A DNA stretch of 64,000 nucleotides from Mesorhizobium sp. L-8-3 (GCF_016756615.1 NZ_AP023262.1:1178001-1242000), one strand, 5' to 3'; positions 26,602-36,514 are shown, counted from the stretch's first letter. The notes: generated from the sequence alone by a model not told the origin. Made by a program: numbers and translations.

Positions 26602-29016
26602 CTATGCGCGCAGCAAGCCGCCGGTCTGCTTCTTCACATTCTCGACAATACGGCCGGCCAGCGCCTCGAAATCCTCGTCCGTCAGGGTCTTGTCGACGGG
26701 CTGGATCGAGACCTCGATGGCGATCGACTTCCTGTCCGGGCCGAGGGCAGAGCCTTCGAAGACATCGAAGACGGACACGTCCGTGATGAGTTTCCTGTCG
26801 GCGGCAAGTGCCGCGCGGGTCAGCGTGCCCGCCTCCACCGTCCTGTCGACGACAAAGGCGAAATCGCGCTTGACCGCCTGGAAGGCCGAAAGTTCCAGCC
26901 TGGGCTTGGTGCGCGTCGGCTTGGCCTTCGGTTCCGGAACGGCGTCGACATAGACTTCGAAGCCGGCGAGCGGGCCGGAGACGTCGAGCACTTGCAGCGT
27001 GCGGGGATGGAACTCGCCAAAGGTGCCGAGCACGGTCTTGGGACCGAGCCTGATGGTGCCGCAGCGGCCGGGATGATACCAGGCCGGCCCGCCGGCCTCG
27101 ACCTGCAGCTTGTCGACAGGGGCGCCGCAGGCTTCCAGGACGGCGAAGGCATCGGCCTTGGCGTCGAACACCCCGACGGTCCCGGCATTGCCGGCCCAGT
27201 GGCGGCCCGCCCCCTCGAGCCCGGCGGTGCCGCGCCGCACGCCCGCCGCCACGCGGCGCTGGCCCTGAGGCGCATCGCCTTCATAGGTGCCCGACACTTC
27301 GAACAGGGCCACGTCGCCGATGCCCTTGTCGGCATTGCGCTGCGCGGCCGCAATCAGGCCCGGCAGCAGGGAGGGGCGCATGTCGGACATGTCGGCGGCG
27401 ATCGGATTGGCAAGCTTCAGCGACGGCTGGCCGCCACCGAACCATTCAGCATGCTTCGCCGGGATGAACGACCATGTGACCGCTTCCAGCATGCCCCGGA
27501 CGGCAAGCGCGCGCTTCGCCGAGCGGGTGCGGATCTGCAGCGTCGTCAGGATCTTCGCGTTTACGACGTCATGGCTGGTCAGCGGCTGCGGCGCGATGTT
27601 GTCGACGCCGTGGATGCGCATGACCTCTTCCACGAGGTCGGCCTTGCCGTCGACATCGGGGCGCCACGACGGAACCGCCACGTCGACCACGTCGCCCGAG
27701 CGATCCGGGACGAAGCCGAGGCGTGACAGGATATCGAGGCTTTCGGCATTCGGCACGTCGAGACCGGTCAGCCGCTTCACTTCCGACACCGGGAAGGAGA
27801 CGATCTTCGGCCGATGTCCGGCGTAACCGACAACCTCGGTCCCGGCGGGTTCGCCGCCGCAGAAGTCGAGCACCATGCGGGTCGCCAGTTCCAGGCCGGG
27901 AACCATGAATTCGGGATCGACACCGCGCTCGAAGCGGTAGCGCGCATCGGTGATGATCCCAAGCGAACGGCCGGTGCGGGCGATGTTGAGCGGCTCCCAA
28001 AGCGCCGACTCGATCAGCACGTCGATCGTGTTCTCGTCGCAGCCGGAATGCTCGCCGCCCATGACGCCGGCGATCGACTCGACGCCGTCCTGATCCGATA
28101 TGACGCACATTTCTGGCGTCAGTTCGTATTCGCGGCCGTCCAGCGCCAGAACCTTCTCGCCGTCACGCGCGCGGCGCACGACGAGATCGCCCTTGACCTT
28201 GGCTGCGTCGAAGACGTGAAGCGGACGGCCGCGGTCGAAGGTGATGTAGTTGGTGATGTCGACCAGGGCATTGATCGGCCTGAGTCCGATGGCGAGCAAG
28301 CGCTGCTGCATCCATTTGGGCGACGGCCCGTTCTTCACGCCGCGCACCAGCCGCAACGCGAAGCCATGGCAGAGCGACGGCGTGTCCCCGAAATCGAGCG
28401 TCACCGCCACCGGCGTCCTGCCCTTGCCCGGCACAGTCTCGACCGGCGGCGTCTTCAGCCGGCCAAGCCCGCTCGCGGCCAGATCGCGGGCGATGCCGTG
28501 GACGCCGGTCGCATCGGGACGGTTGGGGGTGAGATTGATCTCGATGACAGGATCGTCAAGCTTCGCCCAGGCGGCGAAAGGCTGCCCGACCGGCGCATCG
28601 GCCGGAAGGTCGATGATGCCGTCATGCTCCTCGGAAAGCTCGAGCTCGCGCTCCGAGCACATCATGCCGTGGCTCTCCACGCCCCGGATCTTGCCGACCG
28701 AAAGCGTCACGTCGATTCCCGGGACATAGGTGCCTGGAGCGGCGAAGGCGCCGACGAGGCCGGCCCGTGCATTGGGCGCGCCGCAGACGACCTGGATCGG
28801 CTTGCCGTCGCCGGTGTCGACAGTGAGCACCTGAAGCTTGTCGGCGTCGGGATGACGCGCCGCCGTCAGCACCTTGGCGATAACGAAGGGCTTGAGACCG
28901 GACTTGTCGTCGACGGCTTCGACTTCGAGCCCGATTGCGGTCAGGCGCTCGACGATCTCGTCGAGCGACGCGTCGGTCTCGAGATGGTCCTTCAACCAGG
29001 AGAGGGTCAGTTTCAT
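26602..29016 (-). CDS. pheT: phenylalanyl-tRNA synthetase beta subunit
   Basis: An 804-residue beta subunit of the heterotetramer that charges tRNA-Phe. The N-terminus [14 protein letters not shown], a tRNA-binding (EMAP-like) domain (about 40-150), B3/B4 editing domain ([17 protein letters not shown]), B5 domain ([13 protein letters not shown]) and C-terminal anticodon-binding FDX-ACB domain are present. The ATG at 29016 follows GGAGG and overlaps the stop of the exonuclease gene (TGATG). The open frame extends further upstream, but that part is antisense-like frame noise within the exonuclease gene. Confidence 0.97.
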   Translation of the reverse strand: MKLTLSWLKDHLETDASLDEIVERLTAIGLEVEAVDDKSGLKPFVIAKVLTAARHPDADKLQVLTVDTGDGKPIQVVCGAPNARAGLVGAFAAPGTYVPGIDVTLSVGKIRGVESHGMMCSERELELSEEHDGIIDLPADAPVGQPFAAWAKLDDPVIEINLTPNRPDATGVHGIARDLAASGLGRLKTPPVETVPGKGRTPVAVTLDFGDTPSLCHGFALRLVRGVKNGPSPKWMQQRLLAIGLRPINALVDITNYITFDRGRPLHVFDAAKVKGDLVVRRARDGEKVLALDGREYELTPEMCVISDQDGVESIAGVMGGEHSGCDENTIDVLIESALWEPLNIARTGRSLGIITDARYRFERGVDPEFMVPGLELATRMVLDFCGGEPAGTEVVGYAGHRPKIVSFPVSEVKRLTGLDVPNAESLDILSRLGFVPDRSGDVVDVAVPSWRPDVDGKADLVEEVMRIHGVDNIAPQPLTSHDVVNAKILTTLQIRTRSAKRALAVRGMLEAVTWSFIPAKHAEWFGGGQPSLKLANPIAADMSDMRPSLLPGLIAAAQRNADKGIGDVALFEVSGTYEGDAPQGQRRVAAGVRRGTAGLEGAGRHWAGNAGTVGVFDAKADAFAVLEACGAPVDKLQVEAGGPAWYHPGRCGTIRLGPKTVLGTFGEFHPRTLQVLDVSGPLAGFEVYVDAVPEPKAKPTRTKPRLELSAFQAVKRDFAFVVDRTVEAGTLTRAALAADRKLITDVSVFDVFEGSALGPDRKSIAIEVSIQPVDKTLTDEDFEALAGRIVENVKKQTGGLLRA

Positions 29017-29642
29017 CAGGCTATCCTCCGGAAGTCTTCCGGTTTTCTCGATTGGGTTGCGGCGATGCTCAGGAGCCGCGACAGGATGTTGGCATAGCCG
29101 CGCGCATCGTCGATCGCGCGATGGGTGTGTTCGACATGACCGAGCCAGTCCGGCGGAAAGTCGTTCTTCAGCCAGTCCCCGTAAGGCCAGCCGAAGAGAC
29201 CACCCATGAAGCTCGGAAGGTCGATGCCCGGGCCGTCGAACAGCTTGGGCCCGGGGAAGGGGCTGCTGAGCAAGCGGATCCCGAGGAAAGACTTGAGATA
29301 CTCGTCGATCCAGGCGCCGTCGAAGATCAGCGGCCGCGCCACGAAGACGCGCGGTCCCGGCAGGCCCTCGACCCAGCCAGCGAAACGCCGCATCTCGGCT
29401 TCGGCCGGACGGGGGTCGGTCGTCGCCGCCCTGAATGCCTCCGGATATCCCGCCCACCATGCCGTGGTCTCAAGGTTGTGACTGCGATCGGGACGAGGGG
29501 CGAGCACCGCCTCGAACTCTCCGACAATCGCTGCCGAACCGTCCACCGCGACGGAGGCGAAGCTCAGCATCGAGTTCGACTGCGGGTCCGGGCCATCGGC
29601 TTCGATATCGGTCACCACATAGGTCGGCTGGCTTCCGGTCAT
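29016..29642 (-). CDS. 3'-5' exonuclease, DnaQ-like (DEDD) fold
   Basis: A 208-residue protein with the first exonuclease motif [12 protein letters not shown] (Asp, Glu) and the last [17 protein letters not shown] (His and Asp) of DEDDh nucleases. The middle Asp probably lies in [13 protein letters not shown]. Its start is 4 bases after the GFA-type gene stop, and its own stop overlaps the pheT ATG, so it is locked into the pheS-pheT transcript. It could trim DNA or RNA 3' ends; the substrate is not known. The ATG at 29642 was chosen because conserved sequence starts there. Confidence 0.87.
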   Translation of the reverse strand: MTGSQPTYVVTDIEADGPDPQSNSMLSFASVAVDGSAAIVGEFEAVLAPRPDRSHNLETTAWWAGYPEAFRAATTDPRPAEAEMRRFAGWVEGLPGPRVFVARPLIFDGAWIDEYLKSFLGIRLLSSPFPGPKLFDGPGIDLPSFMGGLFGWPYGDWLKNDFPPDWLGHVEHTHRAIDDARGYANILSRLLSIAATQSRKPEDFRRIA

Positions 29643-29646
29643 GGTG

Positions 29647-30054
29647 CTACGGCCTCGGCACGCTGGTCGACAGATGCCTGGGCAGTCCGTCGGGCATATG
29701 CACGAAGGGGAGTTGCTCGCGCACCCAGGCATGCTGCGTCGGCTTGTAGTAGGCGGCCATGTCCATGACACCCAGCATGAAGTAGATGCGGTCGGCGAGC
29801 CGTTTGTCGGTATAGGCGATCGGCGAGCCGCAGGTGCCGCAGAAGCTGCGCGTCACCGCTCCGTTGGTGTAGCGACACAAGCTGTCGCCGGCGATGACCA
29901 CGGCATCAGCCATGAAGCCGACAAAGGCGGAGACCGGCGCGCCCGAAGCCTTGCGGCAGTCGGTGCAGTGGCAATAGCTGATGTGGTTGGGGTCGGCCGA
30001 AGTCTCGAACCGCACCCCGCCGCAACGGCAGCCGCCGGAATGCAGCGCCGTCAT
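29647..30054 (-). CDS. GFA family (glutathione-dependent formaldehyde-activating fold) protein
   Basis: A 135-residue zinc protein. The cysteine clusters [18 protein letters not shown] and [10 protein letters not shown], and the end segment MPDGLPRHL, are diagnostic of the GFA fold (Gfa and CENP-V). Members are usually annotated as S-hydroxymethylglutathione synthase or simply as zinc-binding proteins, and the function of most is unproven. Its ATG overlaps the pheS stop (ATGA), so it is translated from the phe operon; why a GFA protein is coupled to a tRNA synthetase is unclear. Confidence 0.9.
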   Translation of the reverse strand: MTALHSGGCRCGGVRFETSADPNHISYCHCTDCRKASGAPVSAFVGFMADAVVIAGDSLCRYTNGAVTRSFCGTCGSPIAYTDKRLADRIYFMLGVMDMAAYYKPTQHAWVREQLPFVHMPDGLPRHLSTSVPRP

Positions 30055-31160
30055 GTACTGAGGCCTCCGAACAAGGTCGGCATGTCGAGCGGCCGGAAGC
30101 CGTAATGCGACAGCCAGCGCACATCCGCGTCGAAGAAGGCGCGCAGATCGGGCATGCCGTACTTCAGCATGGCGATGCGGTCGATGCCCATGCCCCAGGC
30201 GAAGCCCTGATACTCGTCGGGATCGAGGCCGCCGTAACGCAGCACGTTGGGATGGACCATGCCGCAGCCGAGGATCTCCATCCAGTCGGAACCCTCGCCG
30301 AAGCGCACCTCGCCCGGCCGCGAACGGTCGCACTGGATATCGACCTCGAGGCTCGGCTCGGTGAAGGGGAAGAAGCTCGGCCGGAACCGCATCTTCACCG
30401 ACGGTACTTCGAAGAAGGCCTTGCAGAACTCTTCAAGCACCCACTTCATATTGGCGACATTGGCCGTCTTGTCGATCACCAGCCCTTCGACCTGATGGAA
30501 CATCGGCGAATGGGTGGCGTCCGAATCCTGCCGGTAGGTCTTGCCCGGGATGACGATGCGGATCGGCGGCTTCTGCGCTTCCATGGTGCGGATCTGGACC
30601 GGCGAGGTGTGGGTGCGCAGCACCTTGCGCTCGCCCTTCTCGTCCGGCTGGAAGAAGAAGGTGTCGTGCATCTCGCGCGCCGGATGGCCCTCGGGGAAGT
30701 TCAGCGCGGTGAAATTGTAGTAGTCGGTCTCGATGTCAGGGCCTTCGGCGATGGCGAAACCAAGATCGCCGAAGATCGCCGCGATCTCGTCGATGACCTG
30801 GCTGATCGGATGGATGCGGCCCCGCTCGCCCGGCGACTGGCGCACCGGCAGGGTAACGTCGACCTTCTCCGCCGCGAGCCGTGCGGCAATCGCGACATCC
30901 TTCAGTTCCGCCCTGCGGGCCGAGAGCGCCTCGGCGACGCGGTTCTTGAGACCGTTGATGGCCGGGCCCTTGACCTGGCGCTCCTCGGGGCTCATCGCGC
31001 CCAGCGTCTTCAGAAGCTCCGAGATCGAGCCCTTCTTGCCGAGCGCAGAAACCCGCACGGCCTCGATCGCCTGCTCGTCCGCCGCCGCGGCGATGTCGGC
31101 GACCAGGGCATCTTCAAGCGCGTTCAGATTGGTGCTTGCGTCGTTCACGATCAAACCCAT
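30051..31160 (-). CDS. pheS: phenylalanyl-tRNA synthetase alpha subunit
   Basis: A 369-residue catalytic subunit of class II. Motif 2 region [12 protein letters not shown] with [24 protein letters not shown] and motif 3 [17 protein letters not shown] are present, with an N-terminal coiled-coil that contacts tRNA-Phe. It lies downstream of rplT, separated by a terminator, and is followed by the overlapping GFA-type gene. Confidence 0.98.
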   Translation of the reverse strand: MGLIVNDASTNLNALEDALVADIAAAADEQAIEAVRVSALGKKGSISELLKTLGAMSPEERQVKGPAINGLKNRVAEALSARRAELKDVAIAARLAAEKVDVTLPVRQSPGERGRIHPISQVIDEIAAIFGDLGFAIAEGPDIETDYYNFTALNFPEGHPAREMHDTFFFQPDEKGERKVLRTHTSPVQIRTMEAQKPPIRIVIPGKTYRQDSDATHSPMFHQVEGLVIDKTANVANMKWVLEEFCKAFFEVPSVKMRFRPSFFPFTEPSLEVDIQCDRSRPGEVRFGEGSDWMEILGCGMVHPNVLRYGGLDPDEYQGFAWGMGIDRIAMLKYGMPDLRAFFDADVRWLSHYGFRPLDMPTLFGGLST

Positions 31161-31200
31161 TTCGTTCCTGCGTCGTCACCGCACCGGTGACCGGTCAAAG

Positions 31201-31233
31201 AAAAACCCGCGCCGGCCCTGCCAGCGCGGGTTT
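31201..31233 (-). terminator. intrinsic terminator of rplT
   Basis: On the - strand AACCCGCGC, a loop, then GCGCGGGTT followed by TTTTC. It lies 38 bases past the rplT stop and before pheS. It could be a terminator or an attenuator for the phe genes. Confidence 0.78.
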
Positions 31234-31271
31234 CCCAAATCAGAATTTCGAAAGCTTGGGAAGCGCTGGTC

Positions 31272-31673
31272 TTAGGCGACAGCGCTTTCAAAAGCATTCG
31301 GGGTGGTGTTCTTGAGATATTCGAGCGCGACCTTGGCCTTGGCGACCAGGACGGCGAAAGCCTGCGGCTCATGGATCGCCATGTCGGACAGGACCTTGCG
31401 GTCGATCTGGATGCCGGCCTTGTTCAGTCCGTCGATGAAGCGGCCATAGGTCAGCCCCTGCTCATGGACGGCGGCGTTGATGCGCTGGATCCAAAGGGCG
31501 CGGAACGAACGCTTGCGGTTCTTGCGGTCGCGATAGGCATACTGCTTCGACCGCTCCACCGCCTGCTTGGCGATGCGGATCGTATTCTTGCGGCGGCCGT
31601 AGAAACCCTTGGCGGCTTTCAGGACCTTCTTGTGCTTGGCGTGGGCGGTTACGCCTCTTTTGACGCGTGCCAT
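31272..31673 (-). CDS. rplT: 50S ribosomal protein L20
   Basis: A 133-residue ribosomal protein. [18 protein letters not shown], then [14 protein letters not shown] and the RNA-binding [20 protein letters not shown] are hallmark sequences. L20 is essential for early 50S assembly and in many bacteria represses its own operon. It is the third gene of infC-rpmI-rplT. Confidence 0.98.
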   Translation of the reverse strand: MARVKRGVTAHAKHKKVLKAAKGFYGRRKNTIRIAKQAVERSKQYAYRDRKNRKRSFRALWIQRINAAVHEQGLTYGRFIDGLNKAGIQIDRKVLSDMAIHEPQAFAVLVAKAKVALEYLKNTTPNAFESAVA

Positions 31674-31707
31674 GTCATGATCTCCTTAAACGCTGTCCAG
31701 GCAGGGC

Positions 31708-31917
31708 TCAGAGGCCGCCGCCGTTGGGAAGAAAATTCTTGATGACCTTCCTGGCATCCGGCTCGGCCAGAACCATCGTGCCGCGGGCATCGCGAATGAA
31801 CTTGTTGGTGCGCTTGATCATGCCATGGCGCTTGCCGGCGGCCTGCGCCTTGACGTTGCCGTTGGCGGTGATCTTGAACCGCTTCTTGGCAGCCGATTTG
31901 GTCTTCATCTTGGGCAT
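31708..31917 (-). CDS. rpmI: 50S ribosomal protein L35
   Basis: A 69-residue ribosomal protein ([17 protein letters not shown], then [18 protein letters not shown]). It lies 34 bases upstream of rplT. The ATG at 31917 follows GAAGGAG at good distance; the frame is open upstream, but conserved sequence begins here. Confidence 0.98.
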   Translation of the reverse strand: MPKMKTKSAAKKRFKITANGNVKAQAAGKRHGMIKRTNKFIRDARGTMVLAEPDARKVIKNFLPNGGGL

Positions 31918-31970
31918 TTTGCTACTCCTTCGACGGGTCCGGCGCCTTCGGCGACCGCCCCTTGTTGTTG

Positions 31971-31996
31971 TTTCCGGACCGACCAAAGTCCGGAAA
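31971..31996 (-). promoter_or_regulatory. hairpin in the rpmI-rplT leader
   Basis: A perfect 9-base stem (TTTCCGGAC / GTCCGGAAA) with an 8-base loop, 54 to 79 bases upstream of the rpmI ATG. A second GC-rich hairpin bordered by a T-run on the + strand (about 32006-32039) lies between it and infC. The L20 operon leader is a known site of autoregulation in several phyla; a role here is inference. Confidence 0.4.
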
Positions 31997-32152
31997 GCAA
32001 GAGAAACCGCCACGGCATGCCCTGCCGGGCGGCTTTTTTGGAACGCGGCCTTATAGCGGCGAGTCCGCGAAAGCGCAACTGCCTTGCCAAGACACATCGG
32101 ACGCCCGGCCACGGAGGCCGGCGTCCGGTGTGGAAACCGCCATGAGATCCGC

Positions 32153-32689
32153 TCAGCGGGGGGCCAGCACCATCATCATCTGGCGGCCCTCGAGCTTCGG
32201 CTCGGCCTCGACCTTGGCGATCGTGGCGACCTCTTCACGGACCTTGTTCAGGAGCTGCATGCCGAGCTCCATATGCGCCATCTCCCGGCCCCGGAAGCGC
32301 AGCGTCAGCTTGACCTTGTCGCCTTCCTCGAAGAACCGGCGGACCGCCTTCATCTTCACGTCATAGTCATGCGTGTCGATGTTGGGGCGCATCTTGATCT
32401 CCTTGATCTCGATGACCTTCTGGTTCTTGCGCGCCTCGGCCGCCTTCTTCTGGTTGGCGTATTTCAGCTTGCCGAGATCGAGGATCTTGACGACGGGCGG
32501 CGTTGCGTTCGGAGAGATCTCGACAAGGTCGAGCCCTGCCTCTTCGGCCGCCAGCAGTGCTTCGTTGATCGAAACATCGCCGCGATTGTTGCCGGTCTCG
32601 TCGATGAGCTGAACCCGGGGAACCCGGATGTCCCTGTTTGCGCGCGGGCCGTCCTTGGTAGGCGCCGCGGCTTTGAATGGCCTGCGAAT
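32153..32689 (-). CDS. infC: translation initiation factor IF-3
   Basis: A 178-residue IF-3 that binds the 30S subunit and checks the start codon. The N-domain contains [20 protein letters not shown], and the C-domain [17 protein letters not shown] and [10 protein letters not shown]. No ATG, GTG or TTG fits: the conserved protein begins (I/M)[20 protein letters not shown] at an ATT codon (32687-32689) preceded by AAGGAG at 9 bases. An ATT start is what Escherichia coli infC uses, and it lets IF-3 repress its own synthesis. An in-frame ATG 27 codons upstream would precede the ribosome-binding site and is unlikely. Confidence 0.95.
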   Translation of the reverse strand: MRRPFKAAAPTKDGPRANRDIRVPRVQLIDETGNNRGDVSINEALLAAEEAGLDLVEISPNATPPVVKILDLGKLKYANQKKAAEARKNQKVIEIKEIKMRPNIDTHDYDVKMKAVRRFFEEGDKVKLTLRFRGREMAHMELGMQLLNKVREEVATIAKVEAEPKLEGRQMMMVLAPR

Positions 32690-32874
32690 GGTCGTGGTCT
32701 CCTTGAGCCGTTGACGAAAATTGTGTCGGTCGCGCCTATGTCGTGCGGGCGCGGCGCAAGTCAATAGCACAGCAAACAGAATAAATCACCCGAAACCGCA
32801 CGCGGGACCGCAACGTCGCCCGGCTCTTTCCGCGCGATGCCGCCTGTGCCAAAAGGCGTATCGACCGAGAGGGC

Positions 32875-33651
32875 ATGATGACGAAAGAACTGAAGACCTG
32901 CATCGAGGTGGCCGGCAACCGGATCGAGGTGCGCCATCGTCCCGGCCGCCCGGCGGGCGCGGTCTGGCTTGGCGGCTTCCGCTCCGACATGGTCGGCACC
33001 AAGGCCGAAAGGCTCGACCAGTGGGCTGCCGAGACCGGCCACGCCTATCTGCGCCACGACTATTCGGGCCACGGCACGTCGGGCGGTTCGTTCCGGGACG
33101 GCACGATCTCGCGATGGCTCGACGAGAGCCTCGCCGTTTTCCGCCGCTTCACGACCGGCCCACAGGTGCTGGTCGGCTCGTCCATGGGGGCGTGGATCGC
33201 GCTGCGCATGACGGCCGAGCTCGGAAAGGCCGGCGAGGGCGACCGTGTCGGCGGGATGGTGCTGCTCGCGCCGGCGCCCGACTTCACGAGCGAGCTGATG
33301 GAGCCGCAACTGACGGCCGAGCACCGGCGCTCGCTCGCCGAGCGCGGCTATTTCGAGGAGCCGTCGGAATATTCGCCGGAGCCCAATATCTACACCCGCG
33401 CGCTGTTCGAGGACGGCGCGGCCAACCGGGTCATGACCGGGCCGATCGACACGCATTGCCATGTCCACATCCTGCAAGGTCTCGCCGACCCCGATGTCCC
33501 GCATCGGCATGCGCTGAAGCTGGTCGGGCTGCTGCCGGCCGACGATGTGACGCTGTCGCTGATTCCGGGCGGCGACCACCGCCTGTCGCGGCCTCAGGAT
33601 CTCGACCTCCTCGTCAAGACGGTCGCGGCGATGGTCGAACAGGCAGCCTGA
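32875..33651 (+). CDS. alpha/beta hydrolase (ABHD10/BPHL-like)
   Basis: A 258-residue hydrolase. The nucleophile elbow is VGSSMGAWIALR (Ser), the oxyanion region VWLGGFRSDMVGTKAE, a conserved RHDYSGHGTSGG, the acid probably in LQGLADPDVP and the catalytic His in GGDHRLSRPQD. Such enzymes act as esterases or thioesterases on small acyl groups; ABHD10 relatives depalmitoylate or cleave acyl glucuronides. A BenE-type transporter gene starts 2 bases after its stop, so they form an operon. The substrate is unknown. Confidence 0.88.
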   Translation: MMTKELKTCIEVAGNRIEVRHRPGRPAGAVWLGGFRSDMVGTKAERLDQWAAETGHAYLRHDYSGHGTSGGSFRDGTISRWLDESLAVFRRFTTGPQVLVGSSMGAWIALRMTAELGKAGEGDRVGGMVLLAPAPDFTSELMEPQLTAEHRRSLAERGYFEEPSEYSPEPNIYTRALFEDGAANRVMTGPIDTHCHVHILQGLADPDVPHRHALKLVGLLPADDVTLSLIPGGDHRLSRPQDLDLLVKTVAAMVEQAA

Positions 33652-33652
33652 A

Positions 33653-34795
33653 GTGCGCGCATCGATCCCCGTCTCGGCCTTCGTCGCCGCGATCGTCGGC
33701 TTCGGCGGCACGCTCGCCGTGGTCGTCGCCGCAGCCGACGCGGTGGGTGCGACACAGGCCCAGACTGCGAGCGGGGTGACGGCGATCTGCCTGGCCATGG
33801 CGGTGGAGACGGGGTGGCTCTCCTGGCGCACCAGGATGCCCATCATCAGCGCCTGGTCGACCCCGGGCGCCGCGCTCGTCGCGGCGTCGAGCGGCTTCAC
33901 CATGGCCGACGCCGTCGGCGCCTTCATCGTGGCAGCGCTTCTCCTGGTTGCCACGGGCTTGTTCCGGCCGCTGACCAAACTGGTCTCGCGCATTCCACCC
34001 TCGGTGGCGTCGGGCATGCTCGGCGGCATCCTTGTGAGCTTTGCCATCAATGCCGCGAAGACCGTGCCCGGCGACCCCTGGCTGATCCTGCCGCTCATTG
34101 CCGCCTTCTTCGTGATCCGCCTGTTCAATCCCGCGCTGTCGGTGCTCGCGGTGCTGGTCGGCGGCGGGGCGGCCGCCTTCCTGACCGGCCGCATCGGCGG
34201 CCTGCCCGCCCCGGAACTCTCGACGCTGACCCTGACCATGCCCGAATTCTCGGTCGCAGCGACGGTCGGCCTCGCGATCCCGCTCTATCTCGTCACCATG
34301 GCGTCGCAGAACCTTTCCGGACTCGCCGTACTGCGCGCAGCCGGCTACCATCCGGATGCGGGGCCGCTGATCGGCGTCACCGGACTGTTGTCGCTGCTAT
34401 CGGCGCCGTTTGGCGCGCTGACCAGCAATCTCGCCGCGATCTCGGCCGCGATCTGCACCGGCCCCGACGCGCATCCGGACCCCGCCGAACGCTGGAAGAC
34501 CGGCCCCTTCTACGCTCTCGCCTACTTGGTCTTCGCCATCTTCGGCGCATCGCTCGTGGCGATCCTGGCGGTGCTTCCGCAACACCTGATCGTGCTGGTC
34601 GCCGGCCTCGCCTTGATGGCGCCGCTCGCCAATGCGCTGTCGATCGCGCTCGGCGACGAGCGGCAGCGCATGGCGGCGACCACCGCCTTCGCCGTTACAG
34701 CTTCGGGCCTCGCCCTGTTCGGCGTCGGCGCAGCCTTCTGGGGCCTGGTCGCAGGGCTGACCGTGCTCGCCCTCGACGCCTTCAGAAAACGCTAG
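33653..34795 (+). CDS. benE: BenE-family transporter (benzoate/H+ symporter type)
   Basis: A 380-residue membrane protein with about 11 hydrophobic segments. The start VRASIPVSAFVAAIVGFGGTLAV, the middle MPIISAWSTPGAALVAASSG and YLVTMASQNLSGLAVLRAAGY are family signatures of BenE. It probably imports benzoate or a related acid. It begins at GTG one base after the hydrolase stop (TGAaGTG). No benzoate catabolic genes are in this window, so the true substrate may differ. Confidence 0.9.
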   Translation: MRASIPVSAFVAAIVGFGGTLAVVVAAADAVGATQAQTASGVTAICLAMAVETGWLSWRTRMPIISAWSTPGAALVAASSGFTMADAVGAFIVAALLLVATGLFRPLTKLVSRIPPSVASGMLGGILVSFAINAAKTVPGDPWLILPLIAAFFVIRLFNPALSVLAVLVGGGAAAFLTGRIGGLPAPELSTLTLTMPEFSVAATVGLAIPLYLVTMASQNLSGLAVLRAAGYHPDAGPLIGVTGLLSLLSAPFGALTSNLAAISAAICTGPDAHPDPAERWKTGPFYALAYLVFAIFGASLVAILAVLPQHLIVLVAGLALMAPLANALSIALGDERQRMAATTAFAVTASGLALFGVGAAFWGLVAGLTVLALDAFRKR

Positions 34796-34805
34796 CGTAT
34801 CTGGC

Positions 34806-34925
34806 TCGAGCGTGGCATCGGCTTCGAGGAAAATCCGATGCTGCTGCAAATGGATAGAGCTGCAGCAGCAATTCTGTCAGCGCGCAGGTTGCTCCTGAGA
34901 GCGCGACTGCTTGTCGGGTTTTGCC
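34806..34925. repeat. intergenic palindromic repeat, ATAGAGC type, copy 2
   Basis: It contains GGAAAATCCGATGCTG and AAATGGATAGAGCTGCAG, matching copy 1 at 2085-2180 in the same order, followed by GCAGCAGCAATTC and a TTGTCGGGTTTTGCCCAAAA hairpin-like segment. It lies between benE and the DUF2852 gene. Confidence 0.6.
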
Positions 34926-35013
34926 CAAAACCATCTTGAATCGCCATTTTTCCCTTCCCATGTCGAGTGGAGCAGCCGGAACCGGTTGCCCCCAACGGAA
35001 GGAACGGGAGAAG

Positions 35014-35472
35014 ATGAACACGACTGCACTGATCCGTCCGGCGTGGACGCCGGCGACCATCGCGCTGATGGTGATCGGCTTCATGGTGTTCTGGCCGCTC
35101 GGCCTCGCCATGCTCGCCTATATCATCTGGGGCGACCGGCTCGACGGCTTCAAGCGCGACGTCAACCGCGCCACGGACGGTATTTTCGCCGGCTGCCGCG
35201 GGCGCCACGCCCGCCATCGTAGTTACGGCCGCACCGGCAACGTGGCCTTCGACGACTGGCGCGAGAAGGAACTGGAGCGCCTGGCCGAAGAGCGTCGCAA
35301 GCTCGACGAGACGCTGAACGAGTTCGACGAATATATGCGCGAGCTGCGCCGCGCCAAGGACCAGGAAGAGTTCGACCGCTTCATGGCCAATCGCTCGAAG
35401 ACGACGCCCGCGCCCACCCAGAACACGGGCAAGCGCAAGGGTTCTTCGTCGGGCCTGCTCGACGAAGTCTGA
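35014..35472 (+). CDS. DUF2852 family membrane protein
   Basis: A 152-residue small protein conserved in Hyphomicrobiales. One or two membrane segments (about 10-35: WTPATIALMVIGFMVFWPLG) are followed by YIIWGDRLDGFKRDV and a charged, probably coiled-coil part (about 75-125). The function is unknown. ATG 35014 follows GGGAGAAG. An intrinsic terminator follows the gene. Confidence 0.83.
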   Translation: MNTTALIRPAWTPATIALMVIGFMVFWPLGLAMLAYIIWGDRLDGFKRDVNRATDGIFAGCRGRHARHRSYGRTGNVAFDDWREKELERLAEERRKLDETLNEFDEYMRELRRAKDQEEFDRFMANRSKTTPAPTQNTGKRKGSSSGLLDEV

Positions 35473-35496
35473 GACAGGATCCATCAACGGCAGAAT

Positions 35497-35521
35497 CGGC
35501 GCCGGCAACGGCGCCGTTTTT
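35497..35521 (+). terminator. intrinsic terminator after the DUF2852 gene
   Basis: CGGCGCC, a 6-base loop and GGCGCCG, followed by TTTTT. A textbook intrinsic terminator 25 bases after the stop. Confidence 0.88.
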
Positions 35522-35587
35522 CATCGGGAGAATACGCACCGGCATTCCACCCTCGCCTGACACCACGAATCAGTGTTTTCTCCACCC

Positions 35588-36346
35588 ATGCCCTTCGCCT
35601 TCCTGAAACGCCTGCAGACGCCGAGGCCCGCGCCTGTGCAAGAACGGATGCATGAGGTCGCCGGCCGCACGCTGCCGCTCAGGATCGTCGAGAACGACCG
35701 CGCCCGCCGCCTGACGCTGCGTATCGACAGCGGCGGCCGGGGCCTTCGGATCACCGTTCCGCCGGGCGTGGCCGCCCGCGACGTCGAACGTTTCCTCGAC
35801 CGCCACCAGGGCTGGCTGGAACAGCGCTTGGCCAAGGTGCCTGACCGGCCGCAGGTGCGTCCCGGCATCAAGATCCCGCTGCGCGGCGTGGCGCACCGCA
35901 TCGTGCACGAACCCGGCACGCGCGGCAGCGTCAGCATCGACCGCGACGAGACGGGACCGCTGCTCGTCGTCCATGGCGACCGCCGGCATCTGCCGCGGCG
36001 GCTGGCCGATTTCCTGAAGCGCGAGGCCAAGCGCGATATCGAGGCGCTGGTCGCGAAGCACACGACAACCATCGGCAAGCGGGCCAAGGCGGTGCGCTTC
36101 CGTGACACCTCGAGCCGCTGGGGCTCGTGCACCTCGGACGGCACGCTCTCCTTCTCCTGGCGCATCATGATGGCACCCGCACCCGTCATCGACTATCTCG
36201 TCGCCCATGAGGTCGCGCATCTCGAGGAGATGAACCACGGGCCGAAGTTCTGGAAGCTCTGCAAGGAACTCTGTCCCGACACCGAGCGCTGCCGGGACTG
36301 GCTGAAACGCAATGGCGGCGCGCTGCATGCGATACAGTTCGAGTGA
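35588..36346 (+). CDS. YgjP-like metallopeptidase domain protein (DUF45/M48-related)
   Basis: A protein of about 252 residues. The C-terminal zincin motif is VAHEVAHLEEMNHGPKFWKL (HExxH with a downstream His), and the region RDTSSRWGSCTSDGTLSFSW is the hallmark of the YgjP/DUF45 family. An N-terminal beta domain precedes it. Members occur widely, and their substrates are unknown. I start it at ATG 35588; a GTG 15 bases upstream would add MFSPP. It stands alone, bounded by a terminator upstream and an inverted repeat right after its stop. Confidence 0.88.
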   Translation: MPFAFLKRLQTPRPAPVQERMHEVAGRTLPLRIVENDRARRLTLRIDSGGRGLRITVPPGVAARDVERFLDRHQGWLEQRLAKVPDRPQVRPGIKIPLRGVAHRIVHEPGTRGSVSIDRDETGPLLVVHGDRRHLPRRLADFLKREAKRDIEALVAKHTTTIGKRAKAVRFRDTSSRWGSCTSDGTLSFSWRIMMAPAPVIDYLVAHEVAHLEEMNHGPKFWKLCKELCPDTERCRDWLKRNGGALHAIQFE

Positions 36347-36465
36347 TGAGCGAATAGCGAGTAGCCAATAGCGAATAGGGGAAGAAGAGGATTGGCTGAC
36401 AGGGCCGGCTAAGCAACCTCTCACGCGGCTCCCCTATTCGCTACTCACTATTCGCTATTCGCTCA
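36347..36465. repeat. heptamer-based long inverted repeat
   Basis: Two 36-base arms (36347-36382 and 36430-36465) made of degenerate copies of the heptamer AGCGAAT/AGCGAGT (for example GAGCGAATAGCGAGTAGCC) face each other across a 47-base loop. The first arm begins directly after the metallopeptidase stop. This looks like a bidirectional hairpin between two + strand genes. Confidence 0.8.
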
Positions 36466-36514
36466 TTCCCTCTTTTCCTCGACTTCGCCGGCTTTTCGTG
36501 CCACTGCCAACGCC

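Noticed and set aside
29017..29460. N-terminal extension of pheT
   Set aside because: The extension is Arg-rich noise overlapping the exonuclease gene; pheT homology and a GGAGG site place the start at 29016.
36347..36465. Possible CRISPR-like array
   Set aside because: The units are 7 bases, without spacers, and form two opposing arms; there are no cas genes.
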